Below are positions 25,524 to 35,720 of a stretch of 64,000 nt of DNA, in pieces. The notes below the pieces were generated by a model. It ran no database searches and was not told the DNA's origin. It was given only the letters and a program-made list of their open reading frames with translations. Numbering within the stretch: position 1 is the first letter of the stretch; every line of letters starts with the position of its first letter. This DNA comes from Actinobaculum suis (lineage in GTDB: Bacteria > Actinomycetota > Actinomycetes > Actinomycetales > Actinomycetaceae): contig NZ_FNAU01000006.1 of assembly GCF_900102025.1 (NCBI RefSeq), forward strand, positions 1 through 64,000, read 5' to 3'. The translations under genes were made by a program, and so were the position numbers.

Positions 25524-26564
25524 GTGATCTCTCATATTGCTACGACCGTTGCTACCGAGGCCCCGGATATGGTGGTCCACCCGTGGGAATGGATCGTGCT
25601 CTCAGTGCTCGTGTGCGGTCTACTTGCCTTTGACCTGATGGGGCATATCCGCAAACCACATGAGCCGACGATGAAAGAATCGGCAAAGTGGTTCGCGTTC
25701 TACGTTTCCGTGGCCATACTGTTTGGCTTCTACGTGTGGTTGCAGCACGGAGGCGGCTTCGCGATGGAGTACTTCTCCGCCTACGCGCTCGAAGAATCTT
25801 TGTCCATGGACAATATTTTCGTCTTCATCATTATTATGGCGTCCTTTGCGGTGCCGCGTGTACTGCAACAAAAAGTACTGTTCTGGGGAATCATCATTGC
25901 CCTCGTGTTGCGGCTCGTCTTTATTTTGCTGGGAGCCGCTATCGTTTCCCGCTTCGCCTGGGTGTTCTTCTTGTTCGGAGCCTTCCTGATCTACACGGCT
26001 ATCGGGCAAGCCCGGCAGGGGATCGCCGGGGATGAAAACGAGGAATATAAAGAAAACGTGCTGGTGCGCATCACTCGCAAGATCTTCCCGGTTACCAATG
26101 AATACCACGGAGATCATGCCATCGTTCGCATTAATGGTAAGCGGCATCTAACGCCCTACCTGTTGTGCATCGTGGCGATTGGCGCCGCTGATTTCATGTT
26201 CGCTTTGGATTCCATTCCCGCTTCCTTCGGAGTAACCCAAGAGCCCTACATTATTTTCGCGGCTAACGCTTTTGCGCTAATGGGCCTGCGGCAACTCTTC
26301 TTCCTCATTGACGGCCTGCTGGAACGGCTCGTCTACCTGCATTATGGATTAGCCGCAATCCTCGGCTTTATTGGCTTGAAGCTCTTCCTGGAAGCTTTCC
26401 ATACGTATGGCATGTTGGAGTTTATTCCGGCCCCTTCGCCGGCTGGTTCGCTCATTTTGATCCTCGTGATCCTGCTTATTACCGTGGTGGCTTCGGTAGT
26501 CAGATCCCGAAAGCTAGCTCGCCAACAAGCAGCTGAAGAAGAAGACGAAGCTACGGAAAGCTAG
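25524..26564 (+). CDS. TerC/Alx-family integral membrane protein
   Basis: A 346-residue membrane protein of the TerC group, which contains likely Mn2+ exporters and partners of secreted metalloenzymes. About eight to nine hydrophobic segments alternate with short loops. Two acidic intramembrane signatures typical of the family are visible: EESLSMDNIFVF near residue 92 and DFMFALDSIPASFG near 218. The GTG start at 25524 follows ggagg at a seven-base distance. The C-terminus is an acidic tail (EEEDEATES). The upstream leader contains a candidate manganese riboswitch, which supports a metal-related role. Confidence 0.88.
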   Translation: MISHIATTVATEAPDMVVHPWEWIVLSVLVCGLLAFDLMGHIRKPHEPTMKESAKWFAFYVSVAILFGFYVWLQHGGGFAMEYFSAYALEESLSMDNIFVFIIIMASFAVPRVLQQKVLFWGIIIALVLRLVFILLGAAIVSRFAWVFFLFGAFLIYTAIGQARQGIAGDENEEYKENVLVRITRKIFPVTNEYHGDHAIVRINGKRHLTPYLLCIVAIGAADFMFALDSIPASFGVTQEPYIIFAANAFALMGLRQLFFLIDGLLERLVYLHYGLAAILGFIGLKLFLEAFHTYGMLEFIPAPSPAGSLILILVILLITVVASVVRSRKLARQQAAEEEDEATES

Positions 26565-26616
26565 CCGTGAGGTTTCGGGCTTTATGAGCCTCTAAACGCG
26601 ATGCTCTTTACGCGAG

Positions 26617-26651
26617 GCGCCGCCTGGGTTGCAAGGCCGAGGCGGCGCTTT
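26617..26651. terminator. Terminator between convergent terC and transporter
   Basis: GCGCCGCCT (26617-26625) pairs with AGGCGGCGC (26640-26648), followed by ttt. It lies between two convergent genes and may serve the plus-strand one. Confidence 0.7.
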
Positions 26652-26714
26652 CGTTGGCCGGGCAGCTGCAGTTTCTAGGAGGCGTGATGTGCCCGTTGCG
26701 TTTATATGGTGGTT

Positions 26715-27671
26715 TTATGGCCGTTTAGCGAGCCGGCGGGCAATGATTGCGCATACCAGGATTTGGAGCTGGTGGAAGACGACGACGGGTACCGTCAGCG
26801 GGGCAACGATGGGCCCGGGGAAAATAGCTTTGGCCATGGGTAGCCCGGTGGCCAAGGATTTTTTCGATCCGCACATGAGCACCACTATGCGATCTTCGGT
26901 CGATAGTTTTGCCAGGCCCGCAGTCCACCAGGTAAGGCCGAGCATGACCGCGAGCATCACGCAACACAGCAGGCTGAGTACCACGATCGTCCCCAGGGTG
27001 ACTCCCTTCCACGCGCCTTCTGCGGTGGCGTTGAGAACGGAAGAAAAGACGATGAGGATAATCGAGGTGTTATCTACCGTGCGTACTAGCTTGGGGTGGG
27101 CGCGCCAAAAATTACCGACGAATGGTTGTAGGCATTGCCCGAGTATGAACGGCAAAAGCAGCTTGAGGAGCACGGAGGTAAGACCGCCGCCGCTAGCCCC
27201 ACCCACATCCAGGAAGAGCATCACGAGCAGAGGCGTGAGGAACATGCCCAAAATATTTGAGATCGTGGCAGAGGTGACGGCTGCCGCCACATTTCCGCGG
27301 GCGATGGACACCATGGTTACGGAGGACTGGATCGTGGAAGGCAGAAGCGAAAGATAGAGAAAACCGAGCGCGAAACCTTCGCCCAAGAAAGGTGCGGTGA
27401 GGTGCCCCAACCCAAAACCGACGAGCGGAAAGAACACATAGGTCGAAATAAGCACCAAACCGTGTAGGCGTACATTGCGTAAACCGCGTAGCACATCGCT
27501 AGTTCGCAACCGCATTCCATACACGAAGAACACCGTGGCAACGGCCAGGTCGCCCACAATTTCCAAGACGTGGCGGGGCCCGGCAGGCGCATGAATAAGC
27601 AAGCCGGCTACCAAAGCTACCAAAATACCGGTTACTAGCGGATCTGGCCGCCACCTTAGAAGTCTCTTCAT
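26715..27671 (-). CDS. YfeH-like bile acid:sodium symporter family transporter
   Basis: A 318-residue protein with about ten hydrophobic segments, similar along its length to E. coli YfeH of the SBF-like group. Recognisable stretches are FVYGMRL, FLYLSLLPSTIQSSV (the family's crossover region), SATISNILG and FCGSKK-like VLMCGSKKSLATGLPMA. The ATG at 27671 gives the same N-terminus as YfeH (MKRLLRWRPDP); an in-frame ATG lies at 27686. Substrate is unknown. It is convergent with terC and divergent from uvrA. Confidence 0.82.
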   Translation of the reverse strand: MKRLLRWRPDPLVTGILVALVAGLLIHAPAGPRHVLEIVGDLAVATVFFVYGMRLRTSDVLRGLRNVRLHGLVLISTYVFFPLVGFGLGHLTAPFLGEGFALGFLYLSLLPSTIQSSVTMVSIARGNVAAAVTSATISNILGMFLTPLLVMLFLDVGGASGGGLTSVLLKLLLPFILGQCLQPFVGNFWRAHPKLVRTVDNTSIILIVFSSVLNATAEGAWKGVTLGTIVVLSLLCCVMLAVMLGLTWWTAGLAKLSTEDRIVVLMCGSKKSLATGLPMAKAIFPGPIVAPLTVPVVVFHQLQILVCAIIARRLAKRP

Positions 27672-27737
27672 AACGCTTAGCAACATTACCAGCGTGCAGC
27701 GCGGTTTCTTACCGTAACCGTTTGCCTCTCCGCCCAC

Positions 27738-27902
27738 ATCCGGGCGGTTAAGACATGCGGCCCTTCTAATTGCATGCCAAGCTGTGTCTCGGGTGCCAAA
27801 CCATGCCCGCAGGTTTCTGGAGGCAGTTGGTGCGCAGCGGCGGCAGGTTTCTGGCGAGGCCGGTTCCTAGCCGCCGCCGGTGAAACACTTCTCTCGCTAC
27901 TT
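27738..27902. other. Gap upstream of uvrA
   Basis: About 165 bp between the divergent transporter and uvrA. It includes two copies of gcaggtttctgg about 45 bp apart (near 27809 and 27853). No gene is seen. Confidence 0.4.
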
Positions 27903-27918
27903 TCGAACATTTGTTCCA
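27903..27918. promoter_or_regulatory. LexA/SOS box upstream of uvrA
   Basis: TCGAAC-ATTT-GTTCCA matches TCGAAC-N4-GTTCGA at 11 of 12 fixed positions. It ends 18 bases before the uvrA start and probably overlaps the promoter. Confidence 0.85.
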
Positions 27919-27936
27919 TACGGTAGGATTGGCCAG

Positions 27937-30783
27937 GTGAGTGACGTTATCCATGTACAGGGTGCCCGCGAAAATAATCTTCGCAATATCACGATTGATA
28001 TTCCACGCAATGGCCTCGTTGTCTGCACGGGCCTTTCCGGTTCCGGCAAATCTTCTCTCGCTTTTGACACGATTTTTGCGGAAGGTCAGCGCCGCTACGT
28101 GGAATCTTTGAGTTCCTATGCGCGCATGTTCCTCGGGCAAATGGATAAGCCGGATGTGGATCTTATTGAAGGGCTATCTCCGGCGGTTGCGATTGATCAG
28201 AAGTCCACGAACCGCAATCCGCGTTCCACGGTCGGTACCGTTACCGAAGTATATGACTATCTGCGTTTGCTTTTTGCGCGCGCGGGCGTGCAATACTGCC
28301 CGGAATGCGGGGAACGGATCCGGGCCCAATCGGCTGAACAAATCGTGAACTCCCTGCTTGAATACCCGGATGGGACCCGGTTTATGGTCCTCGCGCCGGT
28401 AGTGCGTGGGCGCAAGGGAGAATATGCGGACGTACTGGAAGAGCTCGCCCAGGCCGGCTATACGCGCGCCCGTATTGATTCGGAGGATGTCCGCCTTGAT
28501 AACCCGCCCAAGCTGGATAAAAAACTTCGCCATGATATCGACGTCGTCGTCGATCGCTTGGCGGTGCGGGAAGGTATTCGGACCCGGCTCACCGATTCCG
28601 TAGAACAAGCACTCGGATTATCCGGTGGAGTGATGTTCGTGGTGTTTGTGGACGTGGAAGAATCTGATCCGCGCCATATGCGCCGTTTTTCGGAGAAACG
28701 TTCCTGCCCCAACGGGCACGAACTCGTACTGGAAGAAATCGAACCCCGCACCTTCTCCTTCAACGCACCCTACGGTGCCTGCCCGGAATGCGACGGGATC
28801 GGAAGCAAACTGCAAGTCGCGGAAGACCTCGTAGTACCAGACGTCACCAAAACTTTACGGGAAGGCGCCATCGCTCCGTGGACGCCCCACCAAGATTTCT
28901 TCACCCGGCAAATGGAATCACTCGGAGAAGAACTCGGGTTCGACGTCGATACCCCCTGGCAAAAGCTACCCCGAAAAGCAAAAAATGCGCTCCTCGACGG
29001 TTCGAACTTTAAAGTCCAAGTGAAATACCGGAACCGCTGGGGGAGGATGCGCGAATACTCCACTGGCTTTGAAGGCGTACGCCGGTATGTGAAACGCAAG
29101 CACAGCGAAACCGAATCGGATTGGACTCGCAACCGCTACGAAGGATATATGCGGGAAGTGACCTGCGCCGTGTGTAAAGGTGCACGGCTCAAACCAGAAG
29201 TGCTGGCCGTGCGTATTGGTGAGCTCAATATTTACGAATTGTGTTCGCTTTCCATTGCGGATGCGAAAGACTATCTCGATAACGTCAAACTCGATGCTTT
29301 CCAAGCAAAAATTGCCGCGCAAGTGCTGCGTGAAGTGCAGGTTCGGCTGGGCTTTTTGGTAGATGTTGGCCTTTCCTATCTAACTTTGGCACGCGGTGCA
29401 GCCACGCTTTCTGGCGGGGAAGCACAACGTATTCGTCTCGCCACGCAAATCGGTTCCGGGCTGGTAGGTGTGCTCTACGTACTCGACGAACCCTCAATTG
29501 GTTTGCACCAAAAAGACAATGACCGTTTGCTCGCCACCTTGTGTAAGCTCCGCGATCTGGGAAACACCCTGCTCGTGGTAGAACACGATGAAGATACGAT
29601 CCGCAGTGCCGATTGGCTTATCGATATTGGCCCGGGAGCCGGGGAAAAGGGCGGCAACGTAGTCTATGCGGGGCCGGTAGCCGGAATTTTGGAAGCTCCG
29701 AATTCGATCACCGGGGACTATCTAGCCGGCCGGCGCCAGATCGCGGTACCCCAAAAACGGCGGCCCAGTGATCCGAAACGGCAAATTGTGGTGAAAGGGG
29801 CGCGGGAAAATAACCTACGCAATATCACCGTGAAATTCCCGATCGGCACTTTTATCGCGGTTACCGGAGTATCTGGTTCTGGTAAATCTACTCTCGTCAA
29901 CCAGATCCTTTACCAGTCTTTGGCGAACCAGTTGAATCGCGCGCATGGCGTGATCGGTAAACACACGTCTGTTACCGGGATAGATGAGCTCGAAAAAGTA
30001 GTGCATGTGGACCAGTCGCCAATCGGGCGCAGTCCGCGGTCGAACCCGGCCACCTATACCGGGGTGTGGGATCGGGTGCGGGAACTATTCGCGCAAACCC
30101 AGGAAGCGAAAGTTCGCGGCTATAAAGCCGGCCGGTTCTCCTTCAACGTGAAAGGGGGCCGGTGTGAGGCTTGCAAGGGCGATGGCACGATTAAAATCGA
30201 GATGAATTTCTTGCCGGATGTTTATGTGCCGTGCGAAGTGTGCCACGGGGCCCGCTACAACCGGGAAACCCTGGAAGTGCACTACAAGGGCAAAAATGTG
30301 GCAGAAGTTCTCGATATGACGATTAGTGAAGCCCTCGAGTTCTTCGACCCCATCCAGCGCATCACCCGCTATTTGGCGACCTTGGAACGAGTGGGTCTGG
30401 GATATGTGCGGCTCGGGCAAAGCGCCACCACGCTTTCTGGTGGCGAAGCTCAACGCGTGAAACTAGCTTCGGAACTGCACCGGCGCAATCGCGGAAAAAC
30501 CGTGTACATTTTGGACGAGCCGACCACCGGTTTGCATTTCGAAGACGTCCGCAAACTATTACTGGTATTGCAAGGCCTGGTGGACCAAGGTAATACCGTG
30601 ATTGTGATTGAACACAATCTGGACGTCATCAAATCCGCAGACTGGGTGATTGACCTCGGCCCCGACGGCGGAGCGGGTGGCGGAACCGTCGTCGCCACCG
30701 GCACCCCGGAACAGGTGGCGCAAGTTCCGGAATCTTATACCGGGCAATACTTGGCGAAACTGCTAGCTAATACGCCCCAGTAA
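27937..30783 (+). CDS. uvrA: Excinuclease ABC subunit A
   Basis: The damage-recognition ATPase of nucleotide excision repair, with two ABC modules. Walker A motifs GLSGSGKSS (near residue 36) and GVSGSGKST (near 648), ABC signatures LSGGEAQRI and LSGGEAQRV, and zinc modules beginning CPECGE, CAVCKG and CEACKG...CEVCHG are present. The GTG at 27937 gives 948 residues, the family length; the 19 codons upstream run into the LexA box and are rejected. uvrA and uvrB both carry SOS boxes, but uvrC does not show one. Confidence 0.96.
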   Translation: MSDVIHVQGARENNLRNITIDIPRNGLVVCTGLSGSGKSSLAFDTIFAEGQRRYVESLSSYARMFLGQMDKPDVDLIEGLSPAVAIDQKSTNRNPRSTVGTVTEVYDYLRLLFARAGVQYCPECGERIRAQSAEQIVNSLLEYPDGTRFMVLAPVVRGRKGEYADVLEELAQAGYTRARIDSEDVRLDNPPKLDKKLRHDIDVVVDRLAVREGIRTRLTDSVEQALGLSGGVMFVVFVDVEESDPRHMRRFSEKRSCPNGHELVLEEIEPRTFSFNAPYGACPECDGIGSKLQVAEDLVVPDVTKTLREGAIAPWTPHQDFFTRQMESLGEELGFDVDTPWQKLPRKAKNALLDGSNFKVQVKYRNRWGRMREYSTGFEGVRRYVKRKHSETESDWTRNRYEGYMREVTCAVCKGARLKPEVLAVRIGELNIYELCSLSIADAKDYLDNVKLDAFQAKIAAQVLREVQVRLGFLVDVGLSYLTLARGAATLSGGEAQRIRLATQIGSGLVGVLYVLDEPSIGLHQKDNDRLLATLCKLRDLGNTLLVVEHDEDTIRSADWLIDIGPGAGEKGGNVVYAGPVAGILEAPNSITGDYLAGRRQIAVPQKRRPSDPKRQIVVKGARENNLRNITVKFPIGTFIAVTGVSGSGKSTLVNQILYQSLANQLNRAHGVIGKHTSVTGIDELEKVVHVDQSPIGRSPRSNPATYTGVWDRVRELFAQTQEAKVRGYKAGRFSFNVKGGRCEACKGDGTIKIEMNFLPDVYVPCEVCHGARYNRETLEVHYKGKNVAEVLDMTISEALEFFDPIQRITRYLATLERVGLGYVRLGQSATTLSGGEAQRVKLASELHRRNRGKTVYILDEPTTGLHFEDVRKLLLVLQGLVDQGNTVIVIEHNLDVIKSADWVIDLGPDGGAGGGTVVATGTPEQVAQVPESYTGQYLAKLLANTPQ

Positions 30784-30796
30784 GCCTCACCCGGGC

Positions 30797-30915
30797 GGAA
30801 GGCGCCTAGGCTAGGCAAAAAGGGCGTCTAAGCTGGGCGGAAGGACATCTAGGCTAAGCAAGGCTATCTGAGCTGGGCAAGGCTATCTGAGCTCGGCAAA
30901 CAGGAATCTGGCCAG
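30797..30915. repeat. 19-22-bp degenerate tandem array before uvrC
   Basis: The core tctRRGct (with variants) starts at 30805, 30827, 30848, 30867, 30886 and 30907, giving spacings of 22, 21, 19, 19 and 21. Units read like aggctatctgagctgggca. It fills the gap between uvrA and uvrC. Confidence 0.75.
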
Positions 30916-30939
30916 GTACGTACGGAGGAGAGGAGAAAA

Positions 30940-33126
30940 GTGGCTGATCCACAGAGCTATCGGCCCCGCACCGCGGACATTCCCACGGATCCGGGGGTTT
31001 ACCGGTTTCTCGACGGCGAAGGCCGCGTCCTCTACGTAGGCAAAGCCAAAAACCTGCGCAACCGCCTGCAAAACTATTTCCAACCGCCGGAAAACCTAAT
31101 TCCGCGCATCCGGAAAATGGTCTTTACCGCCACCCGCGTGGTGTGGGTGGTAGTCGGCTCGGAAGTGGAAGCCCTCACCCTCGAATATACGTGGATCAAA
31201 CAGTTCGAGCCGCCCTTCAACGTAATGTTTCGGGACAATAAGTCCTACCCATACGTGGCGGTTTCGATGGCGGATGAATATCCGCGTGCCTATATCACCC
31301 GGCAGAAACACAGAAAAGGAAACGTATATTTCGGGCCCTACACGAAAGTGTGGGCAATCCGAAAAACGCTGGATTCTCTGCTCCCAATTTTCCATATGCG
31401 TTCGTGTACAGACGCGGATTTTCGGCGGGGGCAACGCACCGGCCGGCCATGTTTTAACACCCATCTTGGCCTGTGTAACGGGGCGTGTGCCGGCCTGGTT
31501 TCGAAGGAAGAAAACCGGAAAGCTGCCGAAGCTTTTATTGCGTTTATGGATTCGGATGGGCAAGCCCTCATCCGCGAAAAAACACAGGAAATGCGAGAAG
31601 CTGCCGCGTCCCTCGAATATGAAAAGGCCGCCCGTTTGCGCGACGAAATTCAGGCTTTGCAGGCGGCTACCGAACGTAACGTAGTAGTTTTTAACGGCAA
31701 TCTGAATGCCGACGTTATCGGTTTGGAAGCGGATGAAATTGATGCTTCCGTACAGATTTTCTATATCCGGGGTGGGCGCATTCGCGGCCAACGCGGCTGG
31801 ATTACCGAAACGGACGGGACGGACCCCGCGGAAGTAATTAGCCAGTTACTGCTCCACGTATATGGGGATCCCGAATATGACCGGTACCGTGGGGTGGGAA
31901 CGCAAAGTAACCGCCGGGTAGAAGCACCGAAGGCGGTAGATGACCGCGACCATACTCCGGCCGGTGCGATACCTTCCGAAATTTGGGTGCCCGTGTTTCC
32001 GACCGATAAATCGGAAATCGAACGCTGGTTGGCCGAGCGCCGCGGTGGGCCAGTGCATTTGAAACGCCCTCAACGCGGTCAAAAAGCGCAGCTTGCCGCT
32101 ACCGTGCACGCCAATGCGAAGCAAGCTTTCGATCGCAATAAGCTCGCGCGCGCCGCCGATATTACGGTGCGTTCCCAAGCCTTGGAAGAACTGCGCGAAG
32201 GATTGGATCTGCCGCGCGCGCCCCTGCGGATCGAAGGTTACGACATTTCGCATACCCAGGGCCATCAACAGGTAGGTTCCATGGTCGTATTCGAAGACGG
32301 CTTGAAGAAAACCGCTGATTACCGGCACTTTATTGTGAAAGGCCCGGATGGTCAGGGCGTGCCCGATGATACCGCGGCGATGGATGAAGTTTTGCGACGC
32401 CGCCTCCGCCGCCTCCAAGAAGGTGCCTATGGTGACGATGCCGGTGGGGAAGAAGATGCCACGCCGGCCACCCTAGAGGCTACCCCCGCGGATGCTACCG
32501 GAGCCGCACCGGCCCGCCGTTTTGCCTATAAACCAGACCTCTTCGTAGTCGATGGCGGCCTGCCACAAGTCAATGCCGTGCAACGCGTAGTAGACGAATT
32601 CGACGCCGATGTAGCGGTGATCGGCCTGGCTAAACGCCTCGAAGAAGTATGGGTGCCAGGCGAGGAATACCCGGTGATTTTTCCGCGCAATTCCGCCGCT
32701 TTGCGGCTCTTGCAACAGGTGCGCGATGAATCGCACCGGTTTGCGATTACTTTCCACCGCAAGCGGCGCGGCCAAGCCATGACCCGTTCGGTACTCGACG
32801 AGATCCCCGGGCTCGGCCCCGCTAAACAAAAAGCGTTGCTCAAAAAACTCGGCTCGGTAAAACGTATCCGCGCCGCCTCCACAGAAGAACTACAGCAAGT
32901 TCCCGGCGTCGGCCCCAAACTTGCCCGCGAAATCACAGATTTCTTCGGCACCGCCGAAACGGCCGACGCCACAGGCAGCACTGCGCACGGCGCCACGAAG
33001 GGCGCTGCCGGAACGGAGGGCACTGCCGATGCGGACGGAACACCAGCCGGAACCACCACCGAAACGTCAGCGACCGCCACGGACGGCGCCACTATCTCCG
33101 CTAACTCGGAGTGCGCATCCGCGTAA
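30940..33126 (+). CDS. uvrC: Excinuclease ABC subunit C
   Basis: The nuclease that makes both incisions in excision repair. The GIY-YIG domain (DPGVYRFLDGEGRVLYVGKA) lies at residues 12-35, an NTHLGLCNGAC segment near 175, a UVR motif (SLEYEKAARLRDEI) near 225, and the RNase H-like nuclease domain (IEGYDISHTQG and DLFVVDGGLPQVNA) in the C-terminal half. Helix-hairpin-helix motifs (GLGPAKQKALLKKLG; VPGVGPKLAREI) follow. The last 60 residues are an Ala/Thr/Gly-rich tail beyond the normal end. The GTG start has ggagaggag upstream. The 3' end lies close to rapZ. Confidence 0.95.
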   Translation: MADPQSYRPRTADIPTDPGVYRFLDGEGRVLYVGKAKNLRNRLQNYFQPPENLIPRIRKMVFTATRVVWVVVGSEVEALTLEYTWIKQFEPPFNVMFRDNKSYPYVAVSMADEYPRAYITRQKHRKGNVYFGPYTKVWAIRKTLDSLLPIFHMRSCTDADFRRGQRTGRPCFNTHLGLCNGACAGLVSKEENRKAAEAFIAFMDSDGQALIREKTQEMREAAASLEYEKAARLRDEIQALQAATERNVVVFNGNLNADVIGLEADEIDASVQIFYIRGGRIRGQRGWITETDGTDPAEVISQLLLHVYGDPEYDRYRGVGTQSNRRVEAPKAVDDRDHTPAGAIPSEIWVPVFPTDKSEIERWLAERRGGPVHLKRPQRGQKAQLAATVHANAKQAFDRNKLARAADITVRSQALEELREGLDLPRAPLRIEGYDISHTQGHQQVGSMVVFEDGLKKTADYRHFIVKGPDGQGVPDDTAAMDEVLRRRLRRLQEGAYGDDAGGEEDATPATLEATPADATGAAPARRFAYKPDLFVVDGGLPQVNAVQRVVDEFDADVAVIGLAKRLEEVWVPGEEYPVIFPRNSAALRLLQQVRDESHRFAITFHRKRRGQAMTRSVLDEIPGLGPAKQKALLKKLGSVKRIRAASTEELQQVPGVGPKLAREITDFFGTAETADATGSTAHGATKGAAGTEGTADADGTPAGTTTETSATATDGATISANSECASA

Positions 33127-33155
33127 CCTCCCGCGACTATGGCATGATGGTGAAT

Positions 33156-34091
33156 ATGAGCGATATCAATGATACTTCGCGCATCCCGAAGGTGGTGCCG
33201 CAGGCAGATGCACAGGCCCATCTGCCACCCGCACAGGTGCCTGAAATTATTGTGGTTACCGGAATGTCCGGGGCCGGGCGTACCCGCGCTGCCAACACGC
33301 TGGAAGACTTGGGCTGGTACGTCGTCGATAATTTACCGCCGCGGCTCCTCAAAGCCATGGTGGGTTTGATGTCTCCAGATGGGGGAGTGCAGCGGCTTGC
33401 CGTCGTCGTCGATGTGCGTTCGCGCGAATTCTTCGCTGAACTAGTGGGCCAACTTGACGTTGTACGCAAATCCGGGGTGGACTACCGGATCATTTTCTTG
33501 GACGCCTCTAATGATGAACTTATCCAGCGTTTTGAGGCGGTGCGCCGCCCGCACCCACTCGAACCACACGGACGTTTGCTGGACGGTATTCGCAAGGAAC
33601 GCAAACTGCTTACAGACCTGCGTAACCGGGCCGATTCCGTAATTGATACCACCGGGCTTTCCGTCCACGATCTTGCCCGGAAAATCCGTTCCCTCGTGGG
33701 GGATGGAACGCAAGACAATGTGCGCATAACCGTGATGTCTTTCGGTTTCAAATACGGTCTGCCCATGGACGCCGATAATGTGGCAGACGTCCGTTTCCTC
33801 CCCAACCCGTACTGGGTTTCCGAGCTGCGGCACCTTACCGGGCACGATAAACCGGTAGCAGATTTCGTACTGGAACAGGCCGGCGCCCAAGAATTTGTGG
33901 ACAAGTATTCCGAACTCTTGATTGGCATTCTGGCCGGATACTCGCGCGAACTGAAACCGTATACCACGATCGCGATCGGGTGTACGGGCGGTAAACACCG
34001 TTCCGTAGCGATCGCCGGGGCAATTTCTGAAAAGCTGCGCCAAGCCGGGCAATCCGTACGTACCATCCACCGCGATTTAGGACGCGAATAA
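33156..34091 (+). CDS. rapZ: RapZ/YvcJ-family nucleotide-binding protein
   Basis: A 311-residue P-loop protein of the RapZ family; in E. coli RapZ is an RNA adaptor controlling glmS, while actinobacterial members are less defined. The Walker A variant GMSGAGRT has Arg where Lys is usual; I recall a similar change in mycobacterial homologues. VVDVRSREF, GFKYGLPMDADNVADVRFLPNP and IGCTGGKHRSV are strong family motifs. The ATG at 33156 is chosen; other in-frame starts lie at 33144-33150. The uvrC-rapZ-yvcK-whiA order is conserved in Gram-positive bacteria. Confidence 0.9.
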   Translation: MSDINDTSRIPKVVPQADAQAHLPPAQVPEIIVVTGMSGAGRTRAANTLEDLGWYVVDNLPPRLLKAMVGLMSPDGGVQRLAVVVDVRSREFFAELVGQLDVVRKSGVDYRIIFLDASNDELIQRFEAVRRPHPLEPHGRLLDGIRKERKLLTDLRNRADSVIDTTGLSVHDLARKIRSLVGDGTQDNVRITVMSFGFKYGLPMDADNVADVRFLPNPYWVSELRHLTGHDKPVADFVLEQAGAQEFVDKYSELLIGILAGYSRELKPYTTIAIGCTGGKHRSVAIAGAISEKLRQAGQSVRTIHRDLGRE

Positions 34092-34290
34092 CCAACTTCC
34101 ACCAAACTAAACCCACGCCGAAGTACTAAATCCACGGCCCTAAAGCCACACCCACTGCCCTAAACCCACGCGCTAAGTGCCACGCGCTAAGATCACGAAC
34201 TAGAAACGAAGCACACCGCTGTACAGTAGGACCACAATGCAGTCACACCCAGGTAGTCCGGAAACATCGGCGCGGTGGGAGTGCAGGAAC
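34092..34290. repeat. Degenerate repeats between rapZ and yvcK
   Basis: Words of the type ctaaacccacg / ctaaatccacgg / ctaaagccacac / ctaagtgccacg recur irregularly (about 17-22 bp) over 34100-34196. caccgctgtacag at 34214-34226 is repeated at 34383-34395, on the other side of the 22-bp array. Confidence 0.6.
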
Positions 34291-34378
34291 CTAGCAGGAA
34301 CGGAACCGGAACCTAGCAGGAACGGAACCGGAACCTAGCAGGAACGGAACCGGAACCTAGCAGGAACCAAACCAGGCA
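34291..34378. repeat. 22-bp tandem array upstream of yvcK
   Basis: Three identical 22-bp units lie at 34291-34312, 34313-34334 and 34335-34356, each starting ctagcaggaacggaaccgga; a diverged fourth unit follows. The array is flanked by the 13-base direct repeat caccgctgtacag. Confidence 0.95.
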
Positions 34379-34443
34379 GTAGCACCGCTGTACAGCATTA
34401 CAGAAGCCGCAGAGTACAGCATAAAAATGAGGGATCGAGGCGC

Positions 34444-35400
34444 ATGATGGAAAGGGGAAGTCGGGGGCCCAAAGTGGTGGCGCTTGGTGGCGGGCATGGG
34501 CTGGCCGCCACGCTTTCCGCATTACGGCTAATTACCAGACGGATTACCGCGGTAGTCACAGTTGCCGACGACGGCGGTAGCTCCGGCCGGTTGCGAAAAG
34601 AATTCGATGTGATCCCACCCGGGGATTTACGCCAAGCTCTTTCCGCACTGTGCGATGATGGCGAATGGGGCCAAACTTGGCGCGATGTGTTACAACACCG
34701 CTTCCAATCCGATGGGCCTTTGAGTGGTCACGCCCTCGGCAACCTACTCATTTTGGCCATGTGGGAACAACTCGGGGATACCATGCGCGGCCTGGACTGG
34801 GTAGGCCAGCTCCTACGGATTAAAGGCCGCGTGGTGCCGATGGCCCCCATCCCGCTCGATATTGAAGCGAAAGTGGAAGAAGATGGCGAAATTCGTCAAT
34901 ATCGCGGCCAGGTAGAGGTAGCTACGGCGCGCGGCCGGGTCAAACACGTAAATCTGATTCCGGAAAATCCGCCGGCCCAACCAGAAGCCCTAGAAGCAAT
35001 TGATGCGGCTGATTGGGTAGTATTTGGCCCCGGCTCTTGGTACACCTCGGTAATTCCCCACCTATTGGTGCCAGATCTGCACGAAGCGCTCGTCCGCACG
35101 AAAGCACGGCGGGTTATGGCACTCAACTTGGGTACGGAACGCGAAACCCTGGGGATGAGCCCGGCCGATCACGTGCGCTCATTCCACGAACACGCCCCCG
35201 ACTTGCGGCTGGACGTGATTATTGCCGACCCGCGGGCCATCGACGATCTGGATGCCGTGTATGAAGCGGCCAGCCTTACCGGAGCCACGCTCATGCTCCG
35301 CCAGGTGCGGATGCGCGAACATCCTTTCCGCCACGATTCTTTGCGCCTTGCTGCTGCTTACCGGGACGCTTTCGAAGGCCTCATGGGCGATATCGAATAG
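34444..35400 (+). CDS. yvcK: YvcK/CofD-like gluconeogenesis factor
   Basis: A 318-residue protein of the CofD-like YvcK family, which in Bacillus and mycobacteria supports growth on gluconeogenic carbon sources and correct cell-wall synthesis. VALGGGHGLAATLSAL is the nucleotide-binding start; TVADDGGSSGRLR and PPGDLRQALSAL are hallmark motifs, and HALGNLLI, FGPGSWYTSVIPHLLVP follow. Two adjacent ATG codons (34444, 34447) sit behind gaggcgc. A short copy of its last codons (gatattgagtaa) recurs about 110 bp downstream. Confidence 0.92.
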   Translation: MMERGSRGPKVVALGGGHGLAATLSALRLITRRITAVVTVADDGGSSGRLRKEFDVIPPGDLRQALSALCDDGEWGQTWRDVLQHRFQSDGPLSGHALGNLLILAMWEQLGDTMRGLDWVGQLLRIKGRVVPMAPIPLDIEAKVEEDGEIRQYRGQVEVATARGRVKHVNLIPENPPAQPEALEAIDAADWVVFGPGSWYTSVIPHLLVPDLHEALVRTKARRVMALNLGTERETLGMSPADHVRSFHEHAPDLRLDVIIADPRAIDDLDAVYEAASLTGATLMLRQVRMREHPFRHDSLRLAAAYRDAFEGLMGDIE

Positions 35401-35410
35401 GCTCATGCAG

Positions 35411-35484
35411 GCTTCGTTCGGGCTTCCAGCGGGCGCATACGCGCTTCCTGCGGGCGTATACGGGCTTCCTGCGGGCCGCAAGGG
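35411..35484. repeat. 21-bp tandem array after yvcK
   Basis: Units beginning gcttccagcgggcgcatac, gcttcctgcgggcgtatac and gcttcctgcgggccgcaag start at 35422, 35443 and 35464, a strict 21-bp period. A truncated copy precedes them at 35411. The rest of the gap to whiA is AT-richer and holds TATTAT near 35683 as a possible -10. Confidence 0.85.
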
Positions 35485-35720
35485 AATCATGAAGGCCGCA
35501 AGGGATATTGAGTAAGAGATGGCGAACCATTTTACTGCACGAAATGGCTTTCGCACGAGGCTGGAGGGCACAGACACGCCGCGCCACGATGCGCTAGGGT
35601 ATTTTTTCGTGCCCCGCCATTTCGCGGTGCGATAGTACCTGTTTTTAGGTAATCACTGCATTCACTGGGTGCACCGATTGTTTTATTATTGCCCGCAGTA
35701 GAGAAAGAGAAGGATACGCA

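Noticed and set aside
27880-27936. Longer uvrA start upstream of the SOS box
   Set aside because: It would place the LexA box inside the gene and adds residues not present in UvrA proteins.
33156-34091. Arg in the RapZ Walker A as a damaging mutation
   Set aside because: Actinobacterial homologues as I recall them have the same Arg, so it is a lineage trait.
34291-34378. 22-bp repeats as replication iterons
   Set aside because: No initiator gene, DnaA boxes or AT-rich unwinding region nearby, and the other arrays in the window have unrelated units.
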